This document shows positions 54,540-63,936 of a DNA stretch of 64,000 bases, in pieces (position 1 is the first letter of the stretch; every line of letters starts with the position of its first letter). This stretch comes from an uncultured Clostridia bacterium (GTDB taxonomy: Bacteria > Bacillota > Clostridia > Christensenellales > Borkfalkiaceae). Under the pieces are notes generated by a model. That model saw only the letters and a list, made by a program, of their open reading frames with translations, did no database searches and was not told the DNA's origin. The position numbers were made by a program, and so were the translations under genes. The DNA lies in the NCBI GenBank assembly GCA_904419945.1, contig CAJFTM010000001.1, positions 25,390 to 89,389 on the forward strand, written 5' to 3'.

Positions 54540-57203
54540 ATGAAAAAATTTAACAAATACATCGTCAATGAATTCAAGACGGGGTTCGGCCGCTTTGTCG
54601 CCATCATGGCGATCGTGGCCCTCGGCGTCGGCTTTTTGATCGGCGTCCTGCAGGCGACCCCGGACATGAAGAGCACGATGAGCAATTACTATATCGATAA
54701 CGCCGCCTATGATGCGGACGTAAAGGGTACGTTCGGTTTGACGCAGGAGAATATCGATGCGATCAAAAACCTGTCCTCGGTGGAGGCCGTGACGCCGCTC
54801 ATTTCGACCGACCTCCTCGCCGATGACGGAGATGCGGACGTCGCCGTGCGCCTGATCGGTTTGGATGCGGGCAGCCTCGGTGCGAGCGGCAACCTGAACC
54901 GCCTCACCCTGTTGGAAGGGGAATGGCCGGATGCTCCCGGCGAGGTCGTGGCCGTACACGGCAGCGATCAGCTGGATGAATTCGGCGTGGGCGATACCTT
55001 TGCGCTGGACGCCGCATCGGGTACGTATCAGGACGTCTATCTCGCCGAAGAAGGTGCGGATTCGGTAACGCTTACCGTAGTCGGCGTCGTTTCCTCGCCC
55101 GACTATTTTTACGGCGATGGGCGCGAGGTGACGACCGTCGGATCGGGCGTGATCAATGCCGTGCTCGTCGGGCGGATGCAGGATCTGTACGATTTGCAGA
55201 AGGATGGGAGCATCTTCTCTTATCTGAGCAACGAAACTCTCATGACAGTGATTCTCGGATCCGAGCCCATCGATGTCGTTTATACCGACTGCTGGGTACA
55301 GTTTGCGGACACGGAAGAGTACGAGCGCTTTACCGATTCTTATAAAAATTTTATAGCGGACCGCACGGCGGAACTCGAAGAGATCGTCGACGCGCAGTTG
55401 CAGCCCTTTCTCGATCTCATTGCGGCGGCGGAGGAGCGTGGCTTCGGCGACGTGCTCGCGGGCATGGGGATTTCTGCCGACAGCGTTGACTGGCTCATCC
55501 TCGACCGGGCAAGCACCAACGTCAGCTATGTCAGCTATGATATGAATGTCGAAAAGGTGCAGGATATTGCCGGCGTCTTCCCCATTTTCTTTATTGTCGT
55601 CGCGGCGCTGGTCGCTCTCACGTCCATGACGCGCATGGTGGAGGAGGACCGCATGCAGATCGGCACTTTCAAGGCGCTCGGGTATGCCAAGGGCCGCATC
55701 ATGTCGAAGTATCTCATCTTTTGCTGCCTTGCCAGCCTGATCGGCTGCGTGGGCGGCGTGTTGATCGGCTTCAGCCTGCTGCCCACCATTTTCTGGCAGG
55801 CGTATGGCACGATGTATACGCTTCCGGCTCTTCAATACGGGTTCAGCCCTTGGTTTGCGCTTGCGGTTCTTGTCATTGCCATTGCCGGTACGGCGATCGT
55901 CACGTGGGCGGCGTGCCGCACTTCGCTGAAGGAGCGCCCGGCCGCTCTCATGCAGCCAAAGGCGCCCAAGGCTGGCAAGCGCGTTCTGATCGAGCGCGTC
56001 GGATTTCTGTGGAAGCCTCTCAAATTTAAGTGGAAAGCGACGCTGCGCAACATTTTCCGATATAAAAGGAATATGCTGCTCACCATTATCTCGGTCATGG
56101 GCTGTACGGCGCTCATCTTGACCGGATTCGGCCTCAACGATTCGATCGTGGCCGTCAGTGACATTCAGTTCAGTGAGATCATCCGTTACGATGCCTCCGT
56201 CGATTATTCCGGCGACCTGTCGGCGACCGAAAATGAGGCACTGCTCGATTTGATCGGCGAGGAAGGGAAGGAGCATATCTCCCTGTACAGTGAAAACGTT
56301 CAGCTTCGTTTCGGTCAGGACGGGAAACAGATCGAGGGCAGCGAGAACGTCGATCTGTACGTCGTCGAAAATGCGGATACATTCGGCAGTTTTATTTCCC
56401 TGCACGAGCGCGGAAATTCTGATCAGGCGATCGATATCGGGGCGGGAGACGGCATTGTCCTTGCAGAAAATCTCGCCGTCGTCTATGATGTCGCGGTGGG
56501 CGATACGGTCACGTATCGTTCCGGGACACGTTCGGTGCAGGTGCGCGTGGATGCGATCTGTGAAAATTATACGGGCAGCTACGCCTATATCTCGGCCGCC
56601 GCTTATGCGGAGCTGTTCGGCGAAGTGCCTGCATCCAACACGCTTCTCATCAAGACGGATGTCTCGGCAGACGATGAGGACGTCGTGCGCGCCGTATATT
56701 CCGGCAATACGAAGGCGGACGGCACTGCGGATGCCGTTTCGGTCGCGGCAGTCGATTTTACGCAGACTTCTGCGGATACATTCGGCGGCCTTGAATCGAC
56801 GATGGGTTTGGTCATTGCCGTACTTGTCGTCAGTGCGGGGGCGCTCGCCGCGATCGTCCTGTATAATCTCACCAATATCAATATCGACGAGCGCCGGCGC
56901 GAGATTGCGACGCTGCGCGTGCTCGGATACCGCAAGGCGGAAGTTGCCGGTTATATCTACCGCGAGAGCGCCATCCTTACCCTCGTCGGGGCGCTGCTCG
57001 GGCTTGGGCTCGGTTTCCTGCTCCATATGTTCATTATCGGGCGGGTGGACAGCGTTTCCATGATGCTCGGCCGCGCTATCTTCGGGTGGAGTTATCTGTG
57101 GGCATTCCTGCTTACCATCGCTTTTGCAGTCATCGTATACGCATTCATGCTCATCAAACTGAATAAAGTCAATATGGCAGAATCGCTGAAATCCAACGAA
57201 TGA
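54540..57203 (+). CDS. ABC transporter permease, FtsX/MacB type
   Basis: 887 residues. First helix near residue 20, a large extracytoplasmic domain, then three helices with an FtsX core (EDRMQIGTFKALGYAKGRIM near 385); a second cycle of helix, outer domain and FtsX core (DERRREIATLRVLGYRKAEV near 800) completes the duplicated layout. Eight to ten membrane helices in all. The second half starts at about 520 with KWKATLRNIFRYKRNM. Substrate unknown. Confidence 0.92.
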   Translation: MKKFNKYIVNEFKTGFGRFVAIMAIVALGVGFLIGVLQATPDMKSTMSNYYIDNAAYDADVKGTFGLTQENIDAIKNLSSVEAVTPLISTDLLADDGDADVAVRLIGLDAGSLGASGNLNRLTLLEGEWPDAPGEVVAVHGSDQLDEFGVGDTFALDAASGTYQDVYLAEEGADSVTLTVVGVVSSPDYFYGDGREVTTVGSGVINAVLVGRMQDLYDLQKDGSIFSYLSNETLMTVILGSEPIDVVYTDCWVQFADTEEYERFTDSYKNFIADRTAELEEIVDAQLQPFLDLIAAAEERGFGDVLAGMGISADSVDWLILDRASTNVSYVSYDMNVEKVQDIAGVFPIFFIVVAALVALTSMTRMVEEDRMQIGTFKALGYAKGRIMSKYLIFCCLASLIGCVGGVLIGFSLLPTIFWQAYGTMYTLPALQYGFSPWFALAVLVIAIAGTAIVTWAACRTSLKERPAALMQPKAPKAGKRVLIERVGFLWKPLKFKWKATLRNIFRYKRNMLLTIISVMGCTALILTGFGLNDSIVAVSDIQFSEIIRYDASVDYSGDLSATENEALLDLIGEEGKEHISLYSENVQLRFGQDGKQIEGSENVDLYVVENADTFGSFISLHERGNSDQAIDIGAGDGIVLAENLAVVYDVAVGDTVTYRSGTRSVQVRVDAICENYTGSYAYISAAAYAELFGEVPASNTLLIKTDVSADDEDVVRAVYSGNTKADGTADAVSVAAVDFTQTSADTFGGLESTMGLVIAVLVVSAGALAAIVLYNLTNINIDERRREIATLRVLGYRKAEVAGYIYRESAILTLVGALLGLGLGFLLHMFIIGRVDSVSMMLGRAIFGWSYLWAFLLTIAFAVIVYAFMLIKLNKVNMAESLKSNE

Positions 57204-57215
57204 GGAGGGCGCATT

Positions 57216-57680
57216 ATGGAAAAGGCGGAATTGCGGGACGGTTTTCTCCGCCAATTATGGCGGCTGAATAAATTGGATATGATTGCCGTCCTGCGCGAGT
57301 TTTTGGAGGGAGAAACGGCTGCGCTCTATTACTTATGCGGAGCCGGCTCCGCCGGCGCTACGCCGTCACAGCTGAGCGAGGCGCTGGAAGTCAGTCGCGC
57401 CCGTGCGGCGAATATCCTGCGCTCGCTGCGCGAAAAGGGATATGTCGAAATGGACGTTTCGGAGGATGATCGGCGCAAGATGGATGTGCGCTGCACGCCG
57501 GCCGGCAAGCGCTGTTTTCAGGAAAAGTATGACTTTTTGCTTGGCTGTATCGACAAGTATGTCGACGTATTGGGTGAAGAGGACATTTTGGCGCTGACGC
57601 GCCTTTTGCAAAAGGCTGCGGATAGCGAAGTTCGTCTGCTGCCGCAGGATCGAAACGGAGGAGACCGAAATGATCGATAA
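57216..57680 (+). CDS. MarR-family transcriptional regulator
   Basis: 154 residues. Winged helix-turn-helix: TPSQLSEALEVSRARAANILRSLREKGYVEMDVSEDDRRKMDVRCTPAG contains the recognition helix and the DDRR wing typical of MarR. Helices at both ends form the dimer. It follows the permease by 12 bases and overlaps the next regulator by 11. It most likely represses the operon through the inverted repeat at 53708. Confidence 0.9.
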   Translation: MEKAELRDGFLRQLWRLNKLDMIAVLREFLEGETAALYYLCGAGSAGATPSQLSEALEVSRARAANILRSLREKGYVEMDVSEDDRRKMDVRCTPAGKRCFQEKYDFLLGCIDKYVDVLGEEDILALTRLLQKAADSEVRLLPQDRNGGDRNDR

Positions 57681-58032
57681 TGAATCGGGCGAAGATTATC
57701 TGGAAGCCATTTTGCGCCTTTCCGAACCGGGCAAGGATCTGCATGCCGTTCAGATCGCGCGCCGGCTGGGCGTCTCTAAGCCGGCCGTCACGAAGGCGCT
57801 GCGCATCCTGACGCAGAAGGGGTATGTCGAGATCGTCGCCAATCATATTCGCCTCACGGAGAGCGGGGAGGCGTATGCGGCGGCCGTCTATGAAAAGCAT
57901 CGCCTGTTGACGCGCTTTTTTGTCAAACTTGGCGTGGATGCAGAGACGGCGGAGGCGGATGCCTGCCGCATGGAGCATCTCGTCAGTCCCGCAACGTATG
58001 AGGCCATCAAGCGCTTTACGGAACAAGATTGA
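57670..58032 (+). CDS. short DtxR/MntR-family metal-dependent regulator
   Basis: 120 residues: N-terminal winged helix (SGEDYLEAILRLSE, VSKPAVTKALRILTQKGYV) and the metal/dimer domain with EKHRLLTRFF and ADACRMEHLVS. The Cys in CRMEH matches the iron-type DtxR site rather than MntR, and the C-terminal SH3 part is absent. It likely senses a metal ion. Its place behind a MarR gene in an ABC exporter operon suggests the exporter may be tied to metal status. Overlaps the MarR gene. Confidence 0.85.
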   Translation: MIDNESGEDYLEAILRLSEPGKDLHAVQIARRLGVSKPAVTKALRILTQKGYVEIVANHIRLTESGEAYAAAVYEKHRLLTRFFVKLGVDAETAEADACRMEHLVSPATYEAIKRFTEQD

Positions 58033-58111
58033 ATCCCTTTTATGGATCGGCGGCCGCACAATTTTGCGCGGCTGCCGATTTTCTGCCATAAAGCTGAAAA
58101 GCAAAGCGCGA

Positions 58112-58125
58112 ACAGAGTACTCTGT
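58112..58125. repeat. intergenic palindrome, copy 3 (ACAGAGTACTCTGT)
   Basis: Perfect 14-base palindrome between the DtxR-like and sigK genes. It is followed five bases later by CATAAT, as copy 1 at 14021 also is. Confidence 0.62.
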
Positions 58126-58177
58126 ATGGCATAATGGAGGCATTTTACAAAGGCGGAATTGTACAAGCGGAAGAAAT

Positions 58178-58186
58178 CATATAGTA
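58178..58186 (+). promoter_or_regulatory. possible mother-cell -10 element before sigK
   Basis: CATATAGTA fits the sigma-K -10 pattern CATANNNTA, and sigK is known to be transcribed by sigma-E and sigma-K in Bacillus. No clear -35 is seen. Confidence 0.3.
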
Positions 58187-58214
58187 AGGGTATCCGAAGG
58201 GGGGGGGTACCGTT

Positions 58215-58913
58215 ATGTTTTTAGATTTTCTGCATGCGATCCTGTCAAAAGTCCTCTTTTTTACGGGGGCAGTGGGCGGCAAGGGGTCCTTTCCGAAGCC
58301 TCTTCCTCCCGAAGAAGAGGCCAAGTATCTCAAGCTCGCCCGCGAGGGGGACGCTTCGGCAAAGGATCTGCTTGTACGCCACAATATGCGTTTGGTCGCG
58401 CACATCGTCAAAAAGTACAACGGGGCTGCGGAGACGGACGATCTCATCTCGGTCGGCAGCATCGGATTGATCAAGGCGATCAATACTTACCAGGAGGGAA
58501 AGGGCACACAGCTCGCCACATATACGGCGCGCTGTATCGAAAACGAGATCCTCATGCTCATCCGCAGCAATAAAAAGCATCGCGGCAACGCCTATCTGTC
58601 CGACCCTGTCGGGGTCGATAAAGAGGGCAACGAGCTTACGCTGATGGATCTGCTGTTTGAAAAGGAGGAGGGCGTTTTCAAGACCGTCGAATCGCGCTTG
58701 GTCCATGAAAAGTTCATGCGCCTTTTGGAGTCTACGCTGTGCGAACGCGAATTTACCGTCCTCTGCCTGCGCTATGGATTGAAGGGAGGAACGCCCATGC
58801 CGCAGAGGGAAGTCGCTGCTTTTCTGCATATTTCCCGTTCCTATGTCTCGCGCATCGAAAAGCGCGCCATCGAGCGGGTGCGCGCATATCTGGATCGGGA
58901 AGACTATTTGTGA
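58215..58913 (+). CDS. sigK: sporulation sigma factor SigK
   Basis: Late mother-cell sigma factor of sporulation. 232 residues: a hydrophobic pro-sequence at the start (MFLDFLHAILSKVLFFTGAV), region 2 (LLVRHNMRLVAHIVKKYNG, GSIGLIKAINTYQEGKGTQL) and region 4 (REVAAFLHISRSYVSRIEKRAIERV). The reading frame is whole, with no skin-type insertion. The leader has a run of nine G (58199-58207) at the ribosome site position, an unstable homopolymer. The presence of sigK argues that the organism sporulates. Confidence 0.93.
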   Translation: MFLDFLHAILSKVLFFTGAVGGKGSFPKPLPPEEEAKYLKLAREGDASAKDLLVRHNMRLVAHIVKKYNGAAETDDLISVGSIGLIKAINTYQEGKGTQLATYTARCIENEILMLIRSNKKHRGNAYLSDPVGVDKEGNELTLMDLLFEKEEGVFKTVESRLVHEKFMRLLESTLCEREFTVLCLRYGLKGGTPMPQREVAAFLHISRSYVSRIEKRAIERVRAYLDREDYL

Positions 58914-59054
58914 TTCGGTGCGCCATTTCGAAGGGGCGGAGCAACGTACCTGTTCCCTCGCCTGTGTGGAGCAGGCCGCTTGCCGCCTCCGCTTTCCGCA
59001 AATGTGTGTTAACGGAGCACGGATGCGAAAAGCAAACATTATTTGAAAAAACCA

Positions 59055-59083
59055 TTTACAAACTTTCCCTTTCGTGGTATAAT
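59055..59083 (+). promoter_or_regulatory. promoter of mcsA-mcsB-clpC
   Basis: TTTACA (59055-59060), 17 bases, TATAAT (59078-59083). No CtsR heptad repeat is visible near it. Confidence 0.78.
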
Positions 59084-59160
59084 AAGCATGAAGAAGTTTG
59101 TTTCCGCCCATGGCGGAGCATGCGGACAGGCTGCCGCGGTGAACGCGGGGCGGAGGGCAT

Positions 59161-59661
59161 ATGCTCTGTTCAAATTGCAAAAAATGTCAGGCGACCCATC
59201 TTGTTCATCGTGAGGGTGAGCGCGAGATGGCTCTGTGCGACGAGTGTTTCGAAAAATTAGGGGAGGCAGCCGTCTGTTTTGGAGACGAGCCGGACTTTTT
59301 TGTCTCCTTTTTGCAGCCGGAAGGGGAAAACAGGGGAGAGACTCGCTGTCCCGTCTGCGGCTGTACTTTAGAAGATTATGCCAGAACCGGGCTGTTGGGA
59401 TGCGCGGCCTGCTATCAGGCTTTTCGCGCCGAACTGGAGCCGGCGATCCGGCGCATTCACGGCAAAACGGTGCATGAGGGGAAACACCCGCTTGCAAGCG
59501 AGCGAATGTTCCGCCTCCTCGACGAGCAGAAGAGTATGCGCAGGGAATTGGAGCGCGCCCTGCGCGAAAAGCGCATGAAAGATGCGGAAGGCATCAACCG
59601 CGCGCTGCGCCGCCTCAACAAAGTGATCTATGGCGCCGGGCCGGGAGGGGCGAATGGTTAA
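59161..59661 (+). CDS. mcsA: McsA, activator of protein arginine kinase
   Basis: 166 residues. Zinc-binding Cys pairs CSNCKKCQA, CDECF, CPVCGCTLED and CAACYQAF, then a C-terminal UVR motif (KSMRRELERALREKRMKDAE). It activates McsB and stabilises it. It overlaps mcsB by eight bases. In Bacillus the operon begins with ctsR; here mcsA is first. Confidence 0.93.
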   Translation: MLCSNCKKCQATHLVHREGEREMALCDECFEKLGEAAVCFGDEPDFFVSFLQPEGENRGETRCPVCGCTLEDYARTGLLGCAACYQAFRAELEPAIRRIHGKTVHEGKHPLASERMFRLLDEQKSMRRELERALREKRMKDAEGINRALRRLNKVIYGAGPGGANG

Positions 59662-60691
59662 CAACATCGAGAGTACCGTCGCATCCACGCGCATCCGGTT
59701 GGCGCGCAATTTGGAGGGGTACCCTTTTCCGAATCGCCTTCGCGATGCGGCGCAGGCACACGAGATCGTGCGCGCCGTTCAAAGTGCGGCGAGTCGGCTG
59801 CGCAGTTTTCGCCTCTATCGGATGGATGTCATATCGGAGGATGTCGCGCAGGCCATCTGTGACGATCACCTCATCAGCACAGAGCTCGCGGCAAACCGCG
59901 CCTACGGTGCGGCGCTCATCGATGAAGAGGGGGACGGGGAAGAGCCGAGCGGCAAGTTTTCCATCATGCTCAACGAGGAGGATCACTTGCGCGAGCAATA
60001 TATCCTTCCCGGGCTCAATTTACCGCTCGCTTATCAGCGCCTCTCTGCGGTAGACGACGAGCTGTCCAAAACGCTTCCCTTCGCTTTCGATCCCTCCCTC
60101 GGCTATCTTACGGCCTGTCCGACCAATTTAGGCACGGGGATGCGTGCGTCCGTCATGCTGTTTTTGCCGGGCCTTACCCGCATGAATAAGATGGACCGAC
60201 TCATTCGCGAGATCTCCCGGCTCGGGCATACGGTGCGCGGCGTGTATGGAGAGGGGAGCGCGGCGGAAGGCTATATGTACCAAGTCAGCAATGAAGTCAC
60301 GCTGGGCGTGACGGAAGATTATATCCTCAGCGAAGTACAGCGCGCGGCGCTGGAGATCGTCAATCTCGAGTCACAGGCGCGCAGGGCGCTGCGTGCGGGC
60401 GATGCCGTCGGTATCAAAGACGAGTGCTGCCGTGCGTACGGCATTCTTTCCAGCTGTGAGCGGATCTCTTACACGGAGTTTCTGCAATATGCGTCCGACG
60501 TCAAGCTGGGCGTCGCGCTCGGCTTTTTGGAGACGGCCGATTTTTCCGCGCTGGACGATTTGATCGCCGCCATGCGGCCCGCCAATATCGGGCTGTATTC
60601 GGATGAGGCGCTCACCCCGGCCGAACGGGATGTCTATCGCGCCCGCCGCTGCCGTGCCGAAATGGCGCTCGTGCGGCGGGATACGGAGTAA
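59654..60691 (+). CDS. mcsB: protein arginine kinase McsB
   Basis: Phosphorylates arginines on proteins, marking them for ClpCP. The 345-residue protein has the guanido-kinase fold: STRIRLARNLEGYPFP at the start, the catalytic loop CPTNLGTGMRASVMLFLP near 155, and GEGSAAEGYMYQVSNEVTLG with nucleotide-binding residues. Start ATG 59654 follows GGGAGGGG within mcsA; an upstream in-frame GTG/ATG region is less likely. Confidence 0.95.
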   Translation: MVNNIESTVASTRIRLARNLEGYPFPNRLRDAAQAHEIVRAVQSAASRLRSFRLYRMDVISEDVAQAICDDHLISTELAANRAYGAALIDEEGDGEEPSGKFSIMLNEEDHLREQYILPGLNLPLAYQRLSAVDDELSKTLPFAFDPSLGYLTACPTNLGTGMRASVMLFLPGLTRMNKMDRLIREISRLGHTVRGVYGEGSAAEGYMYQVSNEVTLGVTEDYILSEVQRAALEIVNLESQARRALRAGDAVGIKDECCRAYGILSSCERISYTEFLQYASDVKLGVALGFLETADFSALDDLIAAMRPANIGLYSDEALTPAERDVYRARRCRAEMALVRRDTE

Positions 60692-60753
60692 GCCGCCGGT
60701 TGCGGCGGCGGTGCCGCTCGCTTTCATACGGCACAAGGAACGGAGTTTTTTAC

Positions 60754-63255
60754 ATGTACGATTTCAACCAGTTTTCACCCAACCTGCAAAAGGCAGTCAA
60801 ACTGTCGCTGGAAGCGGCGCAGTATTATGGCAGCAGTTACATTGGCAGCGAACACATCCTTTTCGGGATGCTCAACGTACCGCAGTGCCGCGGTGCGCAG
60901 ATTTTGCAGGCTGTCGGCGTGCGGGAGCCGGATTATCGCGCCGTTTTTGTGCGTACCTTGAATAAGAGCGTCAAGCTCAGCGGCTTTACTCCCCGCACCA
61001 AAAACATGTTTGACAAGGCATGCGAGCTCGCGGTCGACCGCGACGGCGCCGGCGCGAGCGTGGGCAGCGAATATATGCTGTTCGCCATCCTTGTGGACGA
61101 CGAATCGGTCGCCGTGCGGCTGCTGCGCATGCTTGGCGTGGATATCGACGCCCTGCTCGGGGCGCTGGATGAGGAGATGGGCGTTCCGCCCGAATCGGCA
61201 GAAGAAGAGCGGGAGCGCGCGGACATCTTTTATTCGCATATCCCCAAGCAGCCCATTCACGAAGGGGGGCCGAACGGCGGCAAAGCGGCAGGCGTCTCGC
61301 TTCGTTTCGGCGTCGATCTGACGCAAAAGGCGCGGGAGGGGAAGATCGATCCCGTCATCGGCCGCAAAAAGGAGATCGATAAGATCATTCAGGTCCTGTC
61401 ACGCCGCACCAAAAACAATCCGGTGCTCATCGGTGAGCCGGGCGTCGGCAAGAGTGCGGTCGTCGAGGGCTTGGCACAGGCGATCGTCAAGGGCGAGGTT
61501 CCCGACCTGCTCTTGGGCAAGACGGTTTTTGCGCTCGATCTGCCCGGTATGCTGGCGGGTGCCAAATATCGCGGCGATTTCGAGGAGAGGCTCAAAGAGA
61601 TCGTTGAACAGATCCAAAAGAACGGGAACATCATCCTCTTCATCGATGAGATCCACAACATCGTCGGGGCCGGCGCCAGTTCGGACAACAGCATGGATGC
61701 AGCCAATATCTTAAAGCCCATGCTGGCCCGCGGCGAATTGCAGACCATCGGCGCGACGACCATCGATGAATATCGCAAATACATTGAAAAAGATTCGGCG
61801 CTCGAGCGCCGGTTTACCCCGGTCAATGTCGAACAGCCGAGCGTCGAGGAGACCATTGAGATCCTCCGCGGCCTGCGGGATAAGTACGAGGCGCACCATA
61901 AAGTGACGATCTCCGATGACGCGATCGTCGCCGCCGCGAGCCTGTCCGACCGCTATATCACCGACCGTTTCCTGCCCGACAAGGCGATCGATTTGATCGA
62001 TGAGGCGGCGAGCCGCGCTCGGTTGGACAGTTACAACGGCCCGGCCGGCATCAAAGAAAAGGAACACGAGATCGAGCGGCTGAACGCGGAAAAAAATAAG
62101 GCCGTCCGGCGGGACGATTTCATGACGGCGCAGCAGACGCTCGATAAGATCAAGCGTATCGAACAGGAGATCGAAAAATTGCGCGCCGAATGGGAAAAGA
62201 AACGGGGCGAATGCCACGCGACCATCGGTTCGGACGATGTCGCGAGGATCGTCGCCGGCTGGACGGGGATCCCCGTCGTCAAATTGACGGAGGAGGAGAG
62301 CACGCGCCTTTTACACCTCGAGGAAGAACTGCACAAGCGTGTCATCGGCCAGGATGAAGCGGTCACAGCCGTCGCCAAAGCCATCCGCCGCGCGCGTGCC
62401 GGGTTAAAGGATCCGAACCGTCCCATCGGATCGTTCATCTTTGTCGGGCCGACGGGCGTCGGCAAGACGGAACTGTCGAAGGCGCTCGCGGCTGCCATGT
62501 TCGGCGACGAGAGGCTCATGATCCGCATGGATATGAGCGAATTCATGGAAAAGCATTCGGTCAGCAAGATCATCGGTGCGCCTCCCGGCTATGTCGGCTT
62601 TGAGGATACGGGCGGGCAGCTTACAGAAAAGATCCGCCGCAAACCGTATTCCGTCGTGTTATTCGATGAGATCGAAAAGGCGCATCCGGACGTCTTTAAT
62701 GTCCTGTTGCAGATCCTCGACGACGGCCGCCTGACGGACAGCAAGGGGCGCGTAGTCAGTTTCAAAAATACCATCATCATCATGACGAGCAATGTCGGTG
62801 CAAGTAAGGTCAACGAGATGCGCCGCCTCGGTTTTGCGGGCGAGGGGGAGCCTTCGAAAGAGGATGACGCCGAGTACGATCGCATGAAGGAGAAGATCAC
62901 CGACGAGTTAAAGGCGCAGTTCAAGCCGGAATTTTTGAATCGCGTGGACGAAATCATTATCTTCCATAAACTTTCGCGTACAGATGCTTCCCATGTGTGC
63001 GATCTGTTCTTGTCCGTCTTGACGGACCGTTTGAAAAAGCGTGAGATCGATCTCGACATTACCAATGCAGCGCGCGAAAAGTTGCTGGACGAGGGGTATG
63101 ACGCCGTCTATGGAGCCCGCCCGCTCAAGCGCGTCATCCAGCGCCGCATCGAGGACGCGCTCAGCGAGGAGATTTTGGCTAACAAAGTGTCGCCGGGCCA
63201 AAGGGTGCGGGTGGACGCCAAAGACGGTAAATTTGTGTTTGAACCGCAAGGGTAA
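60754..63255 (+). CDS. clpC: Clp protease ATP-binding subunit ClpC
   Basis: 833 residues. N-terminal double Clp_N repeat ([31 protein letters not shown]), first AAA with [13 protein letters not shown] and LFIDEIHN, a middle coiled coil (about 425-480, short ClpC type), second AAA with [14 protein letters not shown] and [14 protein letters not shown], and the C-terminal D2 domain. With McsAB it delivers arginine-phosphorylated proteins to ClpP. The start at 60754 gives MYDFNQF; the frame extends upstream without a ribosome site. Confidence 0.96.
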   Translation: MYDFNQFSPNLQKAVKLSLEAAQYYGSSYIGSEHILFGMLNVPQCRGAQILQAVGVREPDYRAVFVRTLNKSVKLSGFTPRTKNMFDKACELAVDRDGAGASVGSEYMLFAILVDDESVAVRLLRMLGVDIDALLGALDEEMGVPPESAEEERERADIFYSHIPKQPIHEGGPNGGKAAGVSLRFGVDLTQKAREGKIDPVIGRKKEIDKIIQVLSRRTKNNPVLIGEPGVGKSAVVEGLAQAIVKGEVPDLLLGKTVFALDLPGMLAGAKYRGDFEERLKEIVEQIQKNGNIILFIDEIHNIVGAGASSDNSMDAANILKPMLARGELQTIGATTIDEYRKYIEKDSALERRFTPVNVEQPSVEETIEILRGLRDKYEAHHKVTISDDAIVAAASLSDRYITDRFLPDKAIDLIDEAASRARLDSYNGPAGIKEKEHEIERLNAEKNKAVRRDDFMTAQQTLDKIKRIEQEIEKLRAEWEKKRGECHATIGSDDVARIVAGWTGIPVVKLTEEESTRLLHLEEELHKRVIGQDEAVTAVAKAIRRARAGLKDPNRPIGSFIFVGPTGVGKTELSKALAAAMFGDERLMIRMDMSEFMEKHSVSKIIGAPPGYVGFEDTGGQLTEKIRRKPYSVVLFDEIEKAHPDVFNVLLQILDDGRLTDSKGRVVSFKNTIIIMTSNVGASKVNEMRRLGFAGEGEPSKEDDAEYDRMKEKITDELKAQFKPEFLNRVDEIIIFHKLSRTDASHVCDLFLSVLTDRLKKREIDLDITNAAREKLLDEGYDAVYGARPLKRVIQRRIEDALSEEILANKVSPGQRVRVDAKDGKFVFEPQG

Positions 63256-63314
63256 TCGTTTCGCGGGGGTATATTTGCAGCCCGCGGATCAGTAAATAGA
63301 TCAGGAGGTTTTAC

Positions 63315-63842
63315 ATGCGTATCGAAATCAGCGAGAAGAATTGCAAGGCAAGCGAAAAGCTTGTCAGCGTCGTGGAGAAAAAGGTTTCCCGCTTGGAAAA
63401 ATATTTCGACGACGATTCCGTCTGCTCCGTGTATCTCAAGCAGGAGGGCCGCTTTTCAAAGACGGAGGTCACCATTTACTATAAGGGGAATATGATCCGC
63501 GCCGAGGTATCGGGCGATAATTTCTACGATAACATCGATGCGGTCCTTCCGAAGATCGAAAAGCAGATCTATAAGCATAAGTCTAAGCTCGAGTCGCGCC
63601 TGAAAAAGGACGCCTTTGTCGAGAAGCAGCTCTTTTTCCGGGAGGAAGAGCTGCCGGAGGCACACTTGGTCAAGACCAAGACCTTTGCTCTCACTCCGAT
63701 GACGACGGAAGAGGCGGCGGAACAGCTCGATCTCCTCGGGCATACGTTTTACATCTTTCAGGACGCAGAAACGGGCGAGGTGCGCGTCGTATACCTGCGC
63801 GAAAATGGAGATATCGGCCTGTTGATCCCGAAAAAGGCATAA
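63315..63842 (+). CDS. hpf: ribosome hibernation promoting factor, long form
   Basis: 175 residues: an N-terminal ribosome-binding domain (MRIEISEKNCKASEKLVSVV, about 1-105), a charged linker and the C-terminal dimer domain (KTKTFALTPMTTEEAAEQLDLLGHTFYIF). The long form joins 70S ribosomes into inactive 100S pairs in resting cells. TCAGGAGG precedes the ATG, 59 bases after clpC; probably co-expressed. Confidence 0.95.
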   Translation: MRIEISEKNCKASEKLVSVVEKKVSRLEKYFDDDSVCSVYLKQEGRFSKTEVTIYYKGNMIRAEVSGDNFYDNIDAVLPKIEKQIYKHKSKLESRLKKDAFVEKQLFFREEELPEAHLVKTKTFALTPMTTEEAAEQLDLLGHTFYIFQDAETGEVRVVYLRENGDIGLLIPKKA

Positions 63843-63872
63843 GTTTGTAAAAGAGCTCTTTTCCGAAGCAGA

Positions 63873-63899
63873 AGGCCGACCGGAGACACCGGTCGGCCT
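63873..63899 (+). terminator. terminator after hpf
   Basis: Perfect 11-bp stem AGGCCGACCGG/CCGGTCGGCCT with loop AGACA, followed by ATTTGT. Confidence 0.75.
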
Positions 63900-63913
63900 A
63901 TTTGTATAACGAA

Positions 63914-63936
63914 AACCCCGCGATAGTCGCGGGGTT
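63914..63936 (+). terminator. second hairpin after hpf
   Basis: Ten-bp stem AACCCCGCGA/TCGCGGGGTT with a three-base loop. The remaining bases to 64000 are A-rich with no gene seen. Confidence 0.45.

Noticed and set aside
54495..57254. 919-codon open frame antisense to the ABC permease
   Set aside because: A shadow of the permease reading frame caused by base composition; the product is rich in Arg, His and Asp with no recognisable domain.
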